The notes beneath the pieces are model-generated. The model had not been told where the DNA came from. It did not search any database and worked only from the letters and a program-made list of their open reading frames with translations. The position numbers and the translations under genes were made by a program. Of a stretch of 64,000 bases of DNA, positions 44,919-56,276 are shown piece after piece (position 1 is the first letter of the stretch; every line of letters begins with the position of its first letter). Source of the DNA: Vanrija pseudolonga (taxonomy: Eukaryota; Basidiomycota; Tremellomycetes; Trichosporonales; Trichosporonaceae); assembly GCF_020906515.1 (NCBI RefSeq), contig NC_085850.1:1736001-1800000 (forward strand), given 5' to 3'.

Positions 44919-46526
44919 CTAAAACCTCATTGTCCGCTTCCCCCTCGACGAAATCGTTATCAAGTCGCCGTCCTCGTGGGCGACCTCGGGATCGAAATAC
45001 TCGTTCTGCTTGCCCGGGCCGTCGCTCCGCTCATCGCCCGCCGTCCCGTTGTTGGCCTCCTCGTCCCGCTCTTCCTTACTCCGTTCCTCCGCCTCCAGGA
45101 ACCCCATGAGATCCGGCGGGATCTCCTGCATCTGTACACTTGGCGCCCCGTTCATGTACCGCAGCTTCTCGCGGATCGACATGCGGATCCGCTCCAGGCT
45201 CTGCCGTGTGTTGAAGTTTTGTATTCTTCCAGTGAGCGGCGGGTGGAGCTGGTAGTCGGGCCCAAAGAACTCGTAGTAGTTGTTCATTGGGAGGTGGTTG
45301 GGCAGGTCGACACCAGCGAGCACACCCGTCTCGTATGCCCAACACCGGGCAACCGACGACTGTCGGTATCCACCACCGCCGAGAACGAGCAGCGGTAATC
45401 CGAACTCCTTGATGAAGCGCACGCACTCGCCGTGCGCGGCAATCGACAGGTTGAAAGTGCCGAGACGGTCGAGACCCAGCGAGTCGGCACCACACTGCAG
45501 GACGATAGAGCTTGGGCGGAACGTCGTGATCGCGGGCTCCATCACCGCCTTGAACAGCGAGATGTAGCTTTCGTCGTCAATGCCGTCCTGGAGCGGCACG
45601 TTGAGCGTAAAGTGCTTGCCCAAGTTGGCGCCAATCTCGCTCAGGTTGCCGGTACCGGGGAAGAAGTCGACGGCGTACTTGTGAAACGACACGGTCAAGA
45701 CGCGGTTCGACAAGTAGAACGCCTCCTGCACACCGTCGCCGTGGTGGATGTCGATGTCGATGTACAGCACACGCGGGTGAACGCGCAGCAGCTCGAGAAT
45801 CGCCAGCACAATGTCGTTGACGTAGCAGAATCCGCTCGCCTCGCCCTTCTTGGCGTGGTGCAGTCCGCCGCTCCAGTTGATGGCAATGTCGGTGCTCTCG
45901 TTGGCGAGTTGGCGCGCCGCGGCAAGACTAGCACCGGCGTACTGCTCGCAAAACTTGAACAGGTCGTGGAACACGGGGCAGTCGTCGCCGATATTGTACA
46001 TCGAGTAGTCCTTGGTGAGCGTCTGGGCATTTTTCGGCGTCACTCTGGGCAGCGTCAGCTCCACCCCAAAACCCAACACACACCTCTTGAGAAAGTCGAC
46101 ATAATCCGCGTCGTGGAACTCGCGCAGCTCGTCCTCGGTCGCCGGGCGCGGGTTGTACATCGACATCTTCTCGTGCATGCCGTACCCGAGTACGAGGTTG
46201 TTGGTGAGCTCGAGGCGGTGGGGCCGCATGGGATGTCTTTCCTTGTATGTGTCAGCGAGCGCGCGCGGACACGATGTCATCGACGACGCGTCGAGGCAAA
46301 TGCCAACTCACGCCATAGTGGTAGTTTCCGACATCCTTGGGATGAAAGTACGCGACACGGGGAGCAGAGTGGGCCTGGGATGTCAGCATATCGCGCCGGC
46401 CCCGCCCAACGCTCAGTCCAAACCCACCGCTACATGGCCGCCCTCCTCCTGCGGGATGTGCAGGTTGCGCCGGTCGAAGAAGAACGGGCTGTCCGAGAAG
46501 GTGGGGTAGTCTACTAGTGCGGACAT
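44919..46526 (-). CDS. HOS2: Class I histone deacetylase, HOS2/HDAC3 type
   Basis: Exons on the minus strand are 46526-46428, 46374-46312, 46241-46084 and 46044-44919, giving 481 residues. [56 protein letters not shown] and [17 protein letters not shown] contain the zinc and catalytic residues (HH pair and DxH). [15 protein letters not shown] and LLVLGGGGY follow. The sequence tracks HDAC3/Hos2 more closely than Rpd3, notably [16 protein letters not shown] and the [12 protein letters not shown] start. Known role: deacetylase of the Set3-type complex. A divergent C-terminal tail (about 60 residues, ending RGKRTMRF) is acidic then basic. The third intron (46083-46045, 39 nt) has no in-frame stop; reading through it would insert 13 residues next to the active-site fold. 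Confidence 0.94.
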
Positions 46527-46837
46527 GGCGAGAGCGCGTAGAGTGACGCCCTAGTGTCCTTTTTCTCAGTCTTGACGAGTGTAGCGTCGATGGATGCGAT
46601 GTAAGAGTGGATGTGTCGAGTTGCAAAGATGTCTCTCGAAGCATGTTGGCCCCTCACGTCGCCACCCAGCAACCTCGAATTCAACACGAGTTTTTGCTTC
46701 CGTCCCACCACCCAAAACCACGCGACGGTGCTCTGTCATCTCCGCCGCACGGCCGGCTACTGAACCGACCGGGGTAAGACCACAAGTCGGCGCCGTGCCC
46801 CATCTCACTTGTTCCACTCGCCCACACCACCACCACG
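46527..46837. promoter_or_regulatory. Divergent promoter, HOS2 / PEX10
   Basis: A 311-bp gap between start codons, with a CACCACCACCACGATG leader directly before PEX10. No TATA box seen. Confidence 0.4.
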
Positions 46838-48140
46838 ATGGAAAACCACACGCGCTCAGCAGCGTCAACGACACACCAGGCGAGCATGGCCGCCGGGCCG
46901 ACTGTCCTCCCCGGCCTGGGCGGCCACGCGGCCCCGCCAGACCCGTACGCGCGGCTCGAGCCCGACCCGGCCTCGCAGGCGCAGATATGTGCGTAGCGGC
47001 GCCGCAACACAGCTGACAGACACCAGTGCGCTCGCACCAGCGTGATGTTTCCCAGGTCGGCCGTCTGACGGAACTCGTGTCCGAGCTACTACGCTCCGCG
47101 GCTGGTGAGTCGAGAGCAGCACCTTGGAAAGAAGAACCGTGACTCACGCCTGCCTAGGTACGCGCTGGCTAGCCGCCCGCCAGACAATCGTCGACCTGGC
47201 CGTGCGCGCAGTCTACCTCCTCCTCACGTTTGGACGCGGGTACCAGACCCTTGGAGAGGAGTACACCGACGTGCTCCCAACCGTGAGGTCGCGCCAGCTG
47301 CCGCCGAGCCGAAGGGTGCGTGGTACGATGTTGCTGAGCTAGCTGACGCCAGCGCCGACTCTTGACGATTCTGCTCCTGCTGCTGCCGAGCGCGATCACG
47401 TCCCCGATGGCGCTGAACCACCTGCGCGGGGACGGCTCCCCGCCCACCACGCGCTGGGGCAAGGCCAAGGCCCGCCTCGTGCGCTTCCTCGAGTCGCCGC
47501 TCGGGCAGAGCTTGCCCGAGATCCATCTCGTGCTCTTCATGTTCGGCGGCAAGTTCTACGAGATGGGCCGCCGCCTCACCGGCCTGTCATACGTGAGTTT
47601 TGTGTGATGGGCAGCGCTGACCCCAGATCTCTGCTGCTGCGCCGCGCCCACCTGAGGCCCGCCCGCCGTCGTACGAACCCCTCGGCCTCCTCATGGCCCT
47701 GCCCCTCATCTACCGCCTCTTCCCGCGGCCTGACCCCGTGTCGGCGTCGCCCCCGCTCACGCCGACCCGCGAGAAGCCAAAGGAGAAGGTTGTTCTCGGC
47801 GGTACTCTCCCCGGAACCCAGGGCGACGACTCGGTCGTGGTCACTTCCGACGTCGACTACGACGAACCAAACACGTACTTGACGGAAGAGGCGCGCGATC
47901 TCCCAGAACGGCAGTGCACGTTGTGTCTCGAGTCCCGTGGCACAGGTGAGGGATCGGGTGGAACGGTCGCAGTGACCGAGTGCGGCCACATCTTCTGCTG
48001 GGGATGCCTCGGCGGCCTTGACAAGGCGGGTACCAGCTTTGTATGCGAGACCGATCAAGCTGACCCTCCTCCAGATGGAGTGCCCACTTTGTCGACAAGC
48101 CCTCCGCATGGAGCGTCTCGTCGCCGCATACAATCTCTAA
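46838..48140 (+). CDS. PEX10: Peroxisomal RING E3 ligase PEX10
   Basis: Exons are 46838-46988, 47027-47104, 47158-47315, 47353-47592, 47627-48040 and 48075-48140, giving 368 residues. The last donor is GTATGC at 48041; it alone keeps the RING in frame. The N-terminal half has the Pex2/Pex10 membrane domain (RLTELVSELLRSAAGTRWLA, GRGYQTLGEEYTDVLP, LPEIHLVLFMFGGKFYEMGR). The C-terminal RING reads CTLC (about residue 300), CGHIFCWGCL and MECPLCRQALR. Known role: with PEX2 and PEX12, forms the peroxisomal retrotranslocation channel and ubiquitinates PEX5. The RING is interrupted by a variable ESRGTGEGSGGTVAVTE spacer, and the protein ends directly after the RING as in other fungi. Confidence 0.93.
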
Positions 48141-48220
48141 CAAGTACCCTGCATAGATACCCGTTGGTCATGGTAGTACATGTAATGCTAGTCTATCATT
48201 TGGTGTTATGCTGCAAGTTT

Positions 48221-49760
48221 TTAAGCCCTAGCGAGCTTGGCAAAGTCGCGCTTGAAGTCGTCAAGCAGGTCCCACTGCGCCCAGCCCGCGACCACAGCGT
48301 ACGCGGCGATCCATGCCCGTGCGAGCGTCTCGTCGACCGCGCCCTCGTCGTGGCCGGCCTCGGCGCTCTCAGGCGCGGGGTTGGTCTCGGAGCGGGGGCG
48401 GACGTCGCGGATACGTTTCCAGCGCGCGCCGAGTCGCCAGCCCGGCGCCGCGTCCTCATCGTCGCCGTTACCCGTCTCGCCACGGGTCAGCGCGGCCGTC
48501 TTCTCCGCCGCTTCGTCCTTGTCCGCCTGCTGTGGTGCGGGCTCGTCAGGCGAGAAGCCCATGTACACGGGGATGATGGGCAGCTCGCCCGGATGGGCGA
48601 GCGCTCGACGCCAGCGCCAGCTCGCGACGGCCGCACACGCGCGCGCAAAGTCGCGCAGGATCGAGATCTCGTCGCGGGACAAGTGGGGGTCGAGCACGGC
48701 GAGCAGCGCAAACGCCCAGCGCGCCCAGCGAGCTGGGAGCGGACTGGCCGACGGCGCGCCTCTTTCTGCAGGGAGACGAGACACAAAGTCGGTCATCCAG
48801 CGCGTCAGGTGCTTGATAACGCTGAGGATTGTGTGCTGCAAGGTCAGCGGGTTTCACTCGGCGGAATTTTGCGGTACCCACAGTGTCGAGGAACTGCACG
48901 ATGCAGACCAATGGCTCGCGCGGACGGATGCGCTCGACCTCGGCGGGGTCGTTGGGATCGGGGTACTCTGGTGTCGTGGACGCCGGTGGGGGTGGAGCGT
49001 TCATAAACGCTTCCTCGTCGTCGACAGCCATCTGCTCGTCGGTAGCTCCATTGACCTCGTCCTCTTCAGACGGCGTGGCAACCGCGTTGTTCTGTGCCTC
49101 CTCCTCATCCTCTTCATCGCCGCCACTTGCCGCCTTGTGGTCGTCGACGCGTCGACCCTCCCCGCCCCAGCGCGACACGTCGGGGTCGCCCCACTTCTTC
49201 GACCCGCGCTGTCTGTACCCGTTGATGTAGCCCATCCACTCGGTGACCTCGGCGGCCTTGGGGATCGGCGGGTAGCTAGGCGGATAAGGGAGTTTGGGGC
49301 TCGGCGGCCAGCGGCGCTGCAGGTTGTCCCGGTACGCCGTGAAGTGCGCGGCGAAGGTCACTTCCCACGACTCGCGCGGCAGCGCAGGGTGGCGCCCCTT
49401 GGGGCGGGCTGACGATGACGGGCCAGCGCTCGCATTCGTGCTCGCCGGCTCCTCCGTCGCGCCGCGCGGCGGAGCAACGCGCTTGTAGAATGGTAGCTTT
49501 GATGCCTCGCGGCTACGAGGGTGTCAGCGGTTGGAAATGGCCGAGACGTACTTTGCAACAGCTAAGTATGTTGCGCCATCGAGCACTTCGCCGTCAAAGT
49601 CGTCCGGCAGGTCCGCGATTGGGAGCGCCTGGCCGAACGGCCCACTGTTGCCGCCTTCCTCGTCGTCGTCTCCGTTGTGGTTTGACGGGTTGGGGGAGGC
49701 CGCTGCGTCGTTGGCGAGTTTCCTCTTTGCCCTGTAGGCCTGCTGGCCCGGTCTGGGCAT
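48221..49760 (-). CDS. GEMIN2: Gemin2/SIP1-type snRNP assembly factor
   Basis: Exons on the minus strand are 49760-49552, 49512-48882 and 48835-48221, giving 484 residues. LPIADLPDDFDGEVLDGATY at about 48-67 matches the conserved N-terminal Gemin2 segment (LPVAxLPxDFDGxPxDGxxYL). ESWEVTFAAHFTAYRDNLQR matches the PxxxWxxxFxxxFxxLR core. HTILSVIKHLTRWM and RWARWAFALLAVLDPHLSRD match the C-terminal helices. An acidic, Ala/Pro-rich insert (about residues 170-240) enlarges the protein compared with human Gemin2 (280 residues). Known role: holds the Sm ring open and, with SMN, assembles spliceosomal snRNPs. Yeast Brr1 is the distant budding-yeast counterpart. Confidence 0.85.
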
Positions 49761-50042
49761 TGCGAGTGGAGGCTTTGGCTGCTGTTGGAGTGGGCAATGT
49801 AAAGTCGAGGTTCTGCGGTATCGTCAGTGGCCAAAGTTAGTTGACCAAGCCAGCCGCCTTTGTGGCCGCCAGGCACCATCTCCAGCTGGGCCGAAATTGC
49901 TTCCGTCTTGCTCGCTTGAACCGCTAAACCCTGCCCATGGCCATCTCTCCCGAGTCGATCTGTCCATCTCGTGCTCGACCGAAGTTGCTGACTTTTTCGG
50001 ACGCGGCCGCATCTCGACCATCTTGATCACAACCCATACACC
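49761..50042. promoter_or_regulatory. Divergent promoter, GEMIN2 / ARO2
   Basis: A short 282-bp shared upstream region. I found no exact TGASTCA site for general amino-acid control; GCTGACTTTTTCGG near 49988 is only a partial match. Confidence 0.3.
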
Positions 50043-51489
50043 ATGTCCACCTTTGGAAAGCTCTACCGCGTAACCACCTACGGCGAGAGCCACTGCAAGT
50101 CGGTCGGCGCCATCATTGACGGCGTGCCTCCGGTACGTGCATGGCGGCAGTGCGCAGAACAAAAAGTCCAAGCTGACATCCACAGGGACTCAAGCTCACC
50201 GAGGAGGACATTCAGGTGCAGCTCTCGCGTCGCCGTCCTGGCCAGAGCGACATTACCACTCCTGTGCGTCGGCTGAGCGCGCGTGTTTGCTGTCACCCCA
50301 GCTGATCCCCCCAGCGCTCCGAGTTCGACACTGTCCACCTCCAGTCGGGCACCGAGCATGGCGTGACCCTCGGCACACCAATCGGCCTCCTCGTCCAGAA
50401 CAAGGACCAGCGCCCCCACGACTACACCGAGACTGACCTCTACCCCCGTCCCTCGCACGCCGACTACACCTACCTCGCCAAGTACGGCATCAAGGCGTCG
50501 TCTGGTGGTGGTCGCTCGTCGGCTCGTGAGACCATTGGCCGTGTCGCTGCCGGTGCCATTGCCGAGAAGTTCCTCAAGGAGGCTTACGGCGTCGAGATTG
50601 TCGCTTTCGTCGGCAGCGTGGGCAAGGTCGCCCTGCCGTTCGAGCACGAGGAGGACCAGGTCCTCGGCAAGGAGTACATGAACCTCGTCAAGACGGTCAC
50701 CCGCGAGCAGGTCGACGCCGAGATCACTCGCTGCCCCCACAAGGCGACGAGCGTCAAGATGGAGGAGACTATCCGTGCCGCCAAGGCTGCCAACGACTCG
50801 CTCGGCGGCACCATCACCTGTGTTATCCGCAACGCTCCCCTCGGCCTCGGAGAGCCCTGCTTTGACAAGCTCGAGGCTGTCCTCGCCCACGCCATGCTCT
50901 CGATCCCCTCAACCAAGGGCTTTGAGATCGGCTCGGGCTTCCGCGGCACCACCTTCCCTGGCTCGCAGCACAACGACCCCTTCGTTGCTGACGCCGAGAA
51001 GGGCGAGAACCGTCTGCGTACGACGACCAACTGGTCGGGTGGTATCCAGGGTGGTATTTCTAACGGCGAGGACATCTACTTCCGGTGAGTGGGATTTGGG
51101 TTTTCCGGCCCGGTGTAGGCTGTGCACACAGCCCACAAGCGTGCAACCCTCGGCTGACATCTCAGTATCGGCTTCAAGCCCCCTGCCACCATCTCGCAGG
51201 AGCAGGAGACGGCCCAGTACGACGGAACCGCCGGCACGCTCGCCACTCGCGGTCGCCACGACCCCTGTGTGCTCCCCCGTGCCATCCCCATTGTTGAGAC
51301 CATGGCCGCCATTGCCATCATGGAGTGCGTAGCCTTCGGAGCTGGAGCCGAGTAAACAAGACACCCATTACTGACACCCCTCACAGCCAGGTTCTCCAGC
51401 AGAACGCCCGTAGCTCCACAGCGGCCCTCCTCGCCCCCGTTACGCATCTCCCTCCCACGATGGTGTTCCCCGGGCAGCGCAAGGAGTAG
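50043..51489 (+). CDS. ARO2: Chorismate synthase
   Basis: Exons are 50043-50132, 50186-50263, 50315-51084, 51166-51324 and 51387-51489, giving 399 residues. All three chorismate synthase signatures are present: [18 protein letters not shown] near the N-terminus, [20 protein letters not shown] in the middle, and [19 protein letters not shown] near the C-terminus. Reaction: 5-enolpyruvylshikimate 3-phosphate gives chorismate plus phosphate with reduced FMN, the last common step to Phe, Tyr, Trp, folate and ubiquinone. Fungal enzymes are bifunctional with an intrinsic NADPH flavin reductase. Length is typical. The stop lies in the last, 103-nt exon, which ends GQRKE. Confidence 0.97.
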
Positions 51490-52016
51490 TATGTTAGATT
51501 TAGTTTGCATGGATATGGATAGATTCTTGGTGTCCTGGGGGTCTTGGTGTGTCTTGGCTGGCGGGACCATTTCGCCGCCCGCCCGAGTGATTTCTTTTCC
51601 GGTCGCCCGGGCGAGGGTGGAGTAAACACGCCGAAGTCTGGGGCATGCCAGCTGCGAGACATTGCAATACAGGGTTTGCAGGTGCGGTGCATCTGAATCT
51701 AGCAGCGTGTCTGCGTGTCAGCGCATGCCGAGAGGGTCCAGCCAGCCCACGCCGTCCAGCCCCACTGCCTGCTTGGCCCCTTGAAAGTCATTTGAGGTTC
51801 TCGTGTCATGTTTGCCACCAAGACTGATTGTTCCCACAACGACTTGTTCCATCATTCAACACTCAAAGGCACAACAACATTGTCATTGACATTACACTCA
51901 CTACTCCAACTATCAACTCTTGGTTGCACCTCATCTCCGCTCGGTAGAGCATCAGCCCTCCCTCACCTCACACCACACCTCACCCCCAACCACCCGCACC
52001 AACCACCCACACCACC
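51490..52016. promoter_or_regulatory. Gap between ARO2 and the SPO12-like gene
   Basis: A 527-bp gap with the ARO2 3' region and a C/A-rich leader (CCCAACCACCCGCACCAACC) before the SPO12-like start. No gene or clear motif seen. Confidence 0.35.
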
Positions 52017-52516
52017 ATGCCCGCCTCGACGACCGGCTCCACCACCCCGGCCAGCGACAAGTCGACCTCGGCGTCGCCCACCATCGCGCCGCTGCACAAC
52101 CCCGCCAAGGGCGCAGTCGTCGTGCAGCAGCAGGCGCCGTTAGGCTCGACGCATCGTGAGTGGCCCGGTGTTGTGCGCTTGCCACCGACCCTGCCCTGGG
52201 AGTCATCCAACCTCCCGCCGCCGCTGACACCGCCCAGCCAACACCGTCATCCCGGGCCAGACACCCGACCCCTCGGTCCCCGGCGCCGCCCTCGGCGCCA
52301 AGGCCCTCCTCGCCAAGAAGTTTGCCAAACCCAACACGGTGTCGCCGACCGACGCCCTCCAGAGCCCGTGTACCCAGAAGCTCGCCGACGCCAAGGGCCG
52401 CCGCTTCAGCAACAAGTGCGTTGTGGCCACAAGCAGCGCTGACATCCACCAGGGGCAAGCCGGCATCGCTTGCGTCGCGCCTCAACGCGCTGCAGCGGGA
52501 CGAGAACGCAAAGTAA
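52017..52516 (+). CDS. Small SPO12-like protein
   Basis: Exons are 52017-52155, 52238-52415 and 52453-52516, giving 126 residues. The key segment is VSPTDALQSPCTQKLADAKG (about residues 78-97), followed by RRFSNK. This closely resembles the Spo12 family signature, in which SPTD, NPCT or SPCT, and KLxAxK are conserved. The rest is Ser/Thr/Pro/Ala-rich and probably disordered. In budding yeast Spo12 is a phosphoprotein that promotes mitotic exit through the FEAR network and interacts with Fob1. The motif is short, so homology is likely but not certain. Confidence 0.65.
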
Positions 52517-53031
52517 CTCGACGACGAACCGACTCGGCCCGCCACCACTGTACATCCACCCACGACTCTGATATGTCTCTGCGCACACTGCGCCCAGCAC
52601 CCAGCGCCCCGCCCCGCCCCGCCCCGATGATCACCTAGCACCATGTACACCTCTTACGACCGCGATATGCAGTGCTACGACCTGTGGCTTGTTTGTTTGC
52701 TTGCTTGCTCGCTGGCCGACGCCACGGGGGTCGGTGGTGCGTGACGTCGTGACCTCAGGGACGGACGCAGCCGCACCTTGTTGAGGCTGGTGACACACTG
52801 GTGCGAGACAGGTCAAGCCGCATCCCTGGGCTAGCAATCTTGACATCTGAAGCGGGCAATGCTGAGGATGCAATGCTGACTACTGAGGCGACTTTTGCGG
52901 GCTAGCGACGTCGCTCTCCTGGAACTGATGAGTAACTGCTTACCGGCCCAGGCCGACACGACTCCAATCACCGGCTCCCTTCATACGATCGCCTACAAGC
53001 GAGCTCTATATACACCGTTACTCCCGCCCGC
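52517..53031. other. Convergent 3' region, SPO12-like / dienelactone hydrolase
   Basis: A 515-bp gap between converging genes. It contains (CTTGTTTGTTTGCTTGCTTG)-type microrepeats near 52688-52708 and GCCCCGCCCCGCCCCGCCCC near 52606-52625. No gene seen. Confidence 0.4.
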
Positions 53032-54063
53032 TTAAAGCTTGGCCTTGAAGAAGTTGGTGAACTGGACGAAGGCGTCGTGGAACGCCCCGCGCTGCTTGTC
53101 GTCCTTGAGGTCGGCGCGCGCGGCAGCAAAGCCGTGCACGTCGTCGGGGTACCACTTGATAAAGTTGTTGCCGGGGTTGGCCTTCTCGAGGGCGGCGTAC
53201 AGGCCGTCGACAGTGGCCTTGTCCTCGCCCCCCGAGGGGAGGAGGAGGACGGGGGTGCCCTTGATCTTCTCGGCGTCGGCAACGTCGATGAACCTGGTGC
53301 GGGGTCAGCGAGGGGACGTACGTCTCGGGCCGGCGGGCTGGCGCGGGCCGGCCGGAGCACGGCGCGACGGGCCAGTGCACCTCCCTCGCACCCTGCTGCT
53401 CAACTCACGAAGGGTGGGCCGCCGAAATGGCGTCAAACTCGTTGACCTTCTCAGCAGACACGATCGCCTTCCAGCCCCAGCAGAAGCCAGAGGCGCCGAC
53501 CTTGGCGTAGCCCTGGGCCTTGAGGCCGTCGAGCGCCTTGCCGATCTGCTCGCTCTGGCTCGTAGGGACGCCGGGGAAGCCGCCGAACAGCTTGGCGCGC
53601 GCAGCGTTGCCCTCGGGGGTGCCGGAGAACATCTCGGGGGTAGCGTAGTTGCCCTGGAGGAAGTCGGGGATGGCGACGCGGTAGCCAGCCGACGCGAGAA
53701 GGTCGGCGCCTGGGAAGTCAGCCTCCGGTCTCCGCCCTCCGCCCTCCGCCTTTCCATCTCCCCTCCGTCGCCGACGCCGACGCCGTCGCCGCGCTCACCT
53801 TGCAACGCTTGCGGGCTGAAGCCGAACACATCGTACACGTAGAGGACTGCTTTACCAGTGTCGGTGGGGCCAGTCCAGTACGTCTTGAGGCCGTTGAAGT
53901 CGGCGTACTCGCCCTTGGGGGTGTACTCGGCCTGGGCGGGGGCGAGGGTGCAGCACTCTGCGCGGGGCGGGGGCGGGTGGTCAGCGCAGCGAGCGAGCGC
54001 CCTTGCGTGCGTGCGTGCATGCTACTACTCGCAGTACTCACGGTGGGAGGGAGGGAGGGCCAT
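53032..54063 (-). CDS. Dienelactone hydrolase family protein
   Basis: Exons on the minus strand are 54063-54042, 53957-53799, 53709-53409 and 53293-53032, giving 247 residues. The alpha/beta hydrolase core shows VGASGFCWGWKAIV with nucleophile Cys137, VLLLPSGGEDKAT with the acid loop, and YPDDVHGFAAARAD with the catalytic His. A Cys nucleophile in GFCWG is typical of dienelactone hydrolases. The N-terminal YVYDVFGFSPQALQGADLLA is characteristic of the family, as in fungal AIM2-like proteins. It could hydrolyse lactones from aromatic-ring cleavage or act on other esters; most fungal homologues lack a known substrate. The gene begins with a 22-nt exon. Confidence 0.9.
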
Positions 54064-54782
54064 TGTGGATGTGCTGTTTTGTTGTTTTGCTGGGGTTGAT
54101 GGAATGGACAAGATGGGAAGAGAGATGGATTTATAGCACCTGTTTAGCTGGGTATTTCGTACTTACTTTGGAATGCCCGAGGCGTTGCGTGGGGATGACG
54201 CCATGCGCACCGGGCAACGCCGAGGGCAGGCAGGCTGCGCGCAGGCTGCGTGCCGTGGCCGACGGCGACGGCGACGCGGCGGAGGCGGGGCGAGCGTAAG
54301 TACATCCATGCTGCATGCACCTCGGCATTCCGCTGACTGACTTGCTGACGCTTTGCGTCCACCGTCCACTGCCCTCGGCTTGCCGATCAGACATGGATGT
54401 GGGTGTCGCCGATGTCTCAAGTTGGGATAGTCACTGGTGGACGGCTGTCGGCTTCCGCCACGCCGTCGACGCGTCGACCACACCACAGCGCCGAAGTAAG
54501 GCGCGCCGGCGTCTACCTCCTGCGGCGTGCACGCCTCGCTGCTCACTGCAGCTGCGCGCGCTGCTAACCAGTCATACGAGCGCGTTTCCAGGTATGCATG
54601 TTGTCTCCGCCCCCTCTGTCCCCGCAGCTCACGACCCCGCGCTTAAGTTTCCGAACCGCCGCTAAGCGCCCAGTCGGCGCGGTCGGCCCAAACCGACCGC
54701 CGAGCCAGCCATAATATCAGCGGGATCGCGACGGACGACCTGCCCTCTTCATCTCTTCACCACCACCACCACCACCACGACG
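54064..54782. promoter_or_regulatory. Divergent intergenic region, dienelactone hydrolase / aminotransferase
   Basis: A 719-bp gap with both promoters. The leader before the aminotransferase is (CAC)n-rich (CACCACCACCACCACCACGA, about 54761-54780), with ATAATATC at 54712-54719 some 65-70 bp upstream, a possible TATA substitute. Short frames here show no family. Confidence 0.4.
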
Positions 54783-56201
54783 ATGCCCCGCTTCAACCTC
54801 GCCCCAGCGGTGCGCGCGACCGCCGCCCCGCCGATCCCGAAGGCAAAGGCCTGGGGACCAGTGTACGCTGCGTCGCCTGCCGCCGCCAGCGCGCCGCTGC
54901 TCGACTTGAGCCAGGGCGTGCCCGGCACCGCGCCCGACGCGCGCGTGCTCGCTGCGCTGTCCGACGTCGCCGGCACGTTTGAGGCGGCCAAGTACGGCGC
55001 CATCCTCGGCGAGGGCGCGCTGCGCGCCGGCCTGGCGACCGAGCTGCGGGTCAAGTACGGCCTCGACGACAGCGCGTTGACGGCCGAGGACGTCGGCATC
55101 ACGACGGGGTGCAACATGGCGTTTTTGAACCTCTTGATGTAAGCTGGCGACCCTCGAGACTAGCTGACACCCGCAGGATCCTCTGCGAGCCCAATACCTC
55201 GTCGGTGCTCATCCCCCTGCCGTCGTACTTCAACCACGCGATGAGCCTGTCCCTCCAGTCGGTAGTGGCGGATTACATCCCCGCGGACCCAGCAGCCGGG
55301 TTCCAGCCGAGCCTGGGTGCGGCGCGCACGATTCTCGAGCGGGGCACGCGGAGCGTCAACGGCCGCGAGGTGACCCCGCGCGCCATCGTGCTCGTGACCC
55401 CCAACAACCCTACCGGCGCGGTGTACTCCCCCGAGACGCTCAGGCAGTGGTACGCCCTCGCGAAGGAGTTCAACGTCCCCCTCGTGCTCGACGAGACGTA
55501 CCGCGACTTTGTGGACGCGCCGCACCGTTTGTTCGAGGAGGAGGACTGGCGCGAGACGCTCATCACGCTGGGAAGCTTCAGCAGTAAGTCGGGGGGTGCA
55601 TACACAACCCAAGACACCGCTGACACCGACGCCAGAGGGCTACCGCCTCCCCGGCCACCGCCTGGGCAGCATTACGGCCTCGCCCGAGCTGCTGAAGCAG
55701 GTCGCCACCGTGCTGGACTGCATGCAGATCTGTCCCCCGCGCACGGCCCAGCTGGCCATCACGCCGCTGCTGCCAGAGCTTCGGGGCGACCTGGCGGCAG
55801 GCTCAGCGGCAGTCGCGGCGCGCAGGCGGCTGTTCGAGGAAACGGTCAACGCCGTGCGCGGCTGGCGGGTGGTCTCGTCGGGCGGGTACTTTGCCTACGT
55901 GCAGTTCCCGGAGGCGTACAGCGCGCCCGAAGCAGCCGCCGCGCTCGGCGTCTCGCCGGGCGACAAGGTCGGCTCGGAGGCAGTCGGCCGTGCGCTCGGT
56001 GAGCGCTGCGGCGTGGTCACCCTCCCCGGCGCATTCTTCATGCCCCCGCTCGAGGACGACGCAGTGTGGGCCGCCATTCCTGGAGGCGACGCGCTGCGCG
56101 CCGACCAGTGGATCCGCTTCGCCATCGCCAACGTGAGCGACGAGACGATCGTCCAGCTCGGCCCACGGCTCGCGCAGCTCAACGCCATCGTCGGCGTCTA
56201 A
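54783..56201 (+). CDS. PLP-dependent class I/II aminotransferase
   Basis: Exons are 54783-55138, 55177-55583 and 55636-56201, giving 442 residues. DLSQGVPGTAPDARVLAAL and GITTGCNMAFLNLLM open the fold-type I domain. VLVTPNNPTGAVYSPETL contains the conserved NNPTG, LVLDETYRDF the PLP-pyridine Asp and Tyr, and LGSFSKGYRLPGHRLGSI the Schiff-base lysine, Lys255. The lysine codon is assembled across an intron (A|AG). Near the end, DQWIRFAIANVSDE holds the substrate-carboxylate Arg. Likely amino-donor and acceptor cannot be read from sequence. The style (short GVPGTAPD opening, YRLPGHRLG) resembles bacterial aspartate-type aminotransferases more than the yeast Aat/Aro8 types. Confidence 0.88.
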
Positions 56202-56276
56202 CTTGGCCGTATCTTATTGTTGTTACTCTGCACTTCCGCATCGACTAGAGACCTATGCATAGGACATGATAATGGG

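Noticed and set aside
48038-48061. PEX10 donor at 48030 (GTACCA)
   Set aside because: It shifts the RING out of frame. The GTATGC donor at 48041 with CTGAC branch and CCAG acceptor restores MECPLCR.
44919-54063. A single biosynthetic cluster spanning ARO2, aminotransferase and dienelactone hydrolase
   Set aside because: Housekeeping genes (PEX10, GEMIN2, SPO12-like) are interspersed and orientations alternate, so there is no cluster structure to support it.
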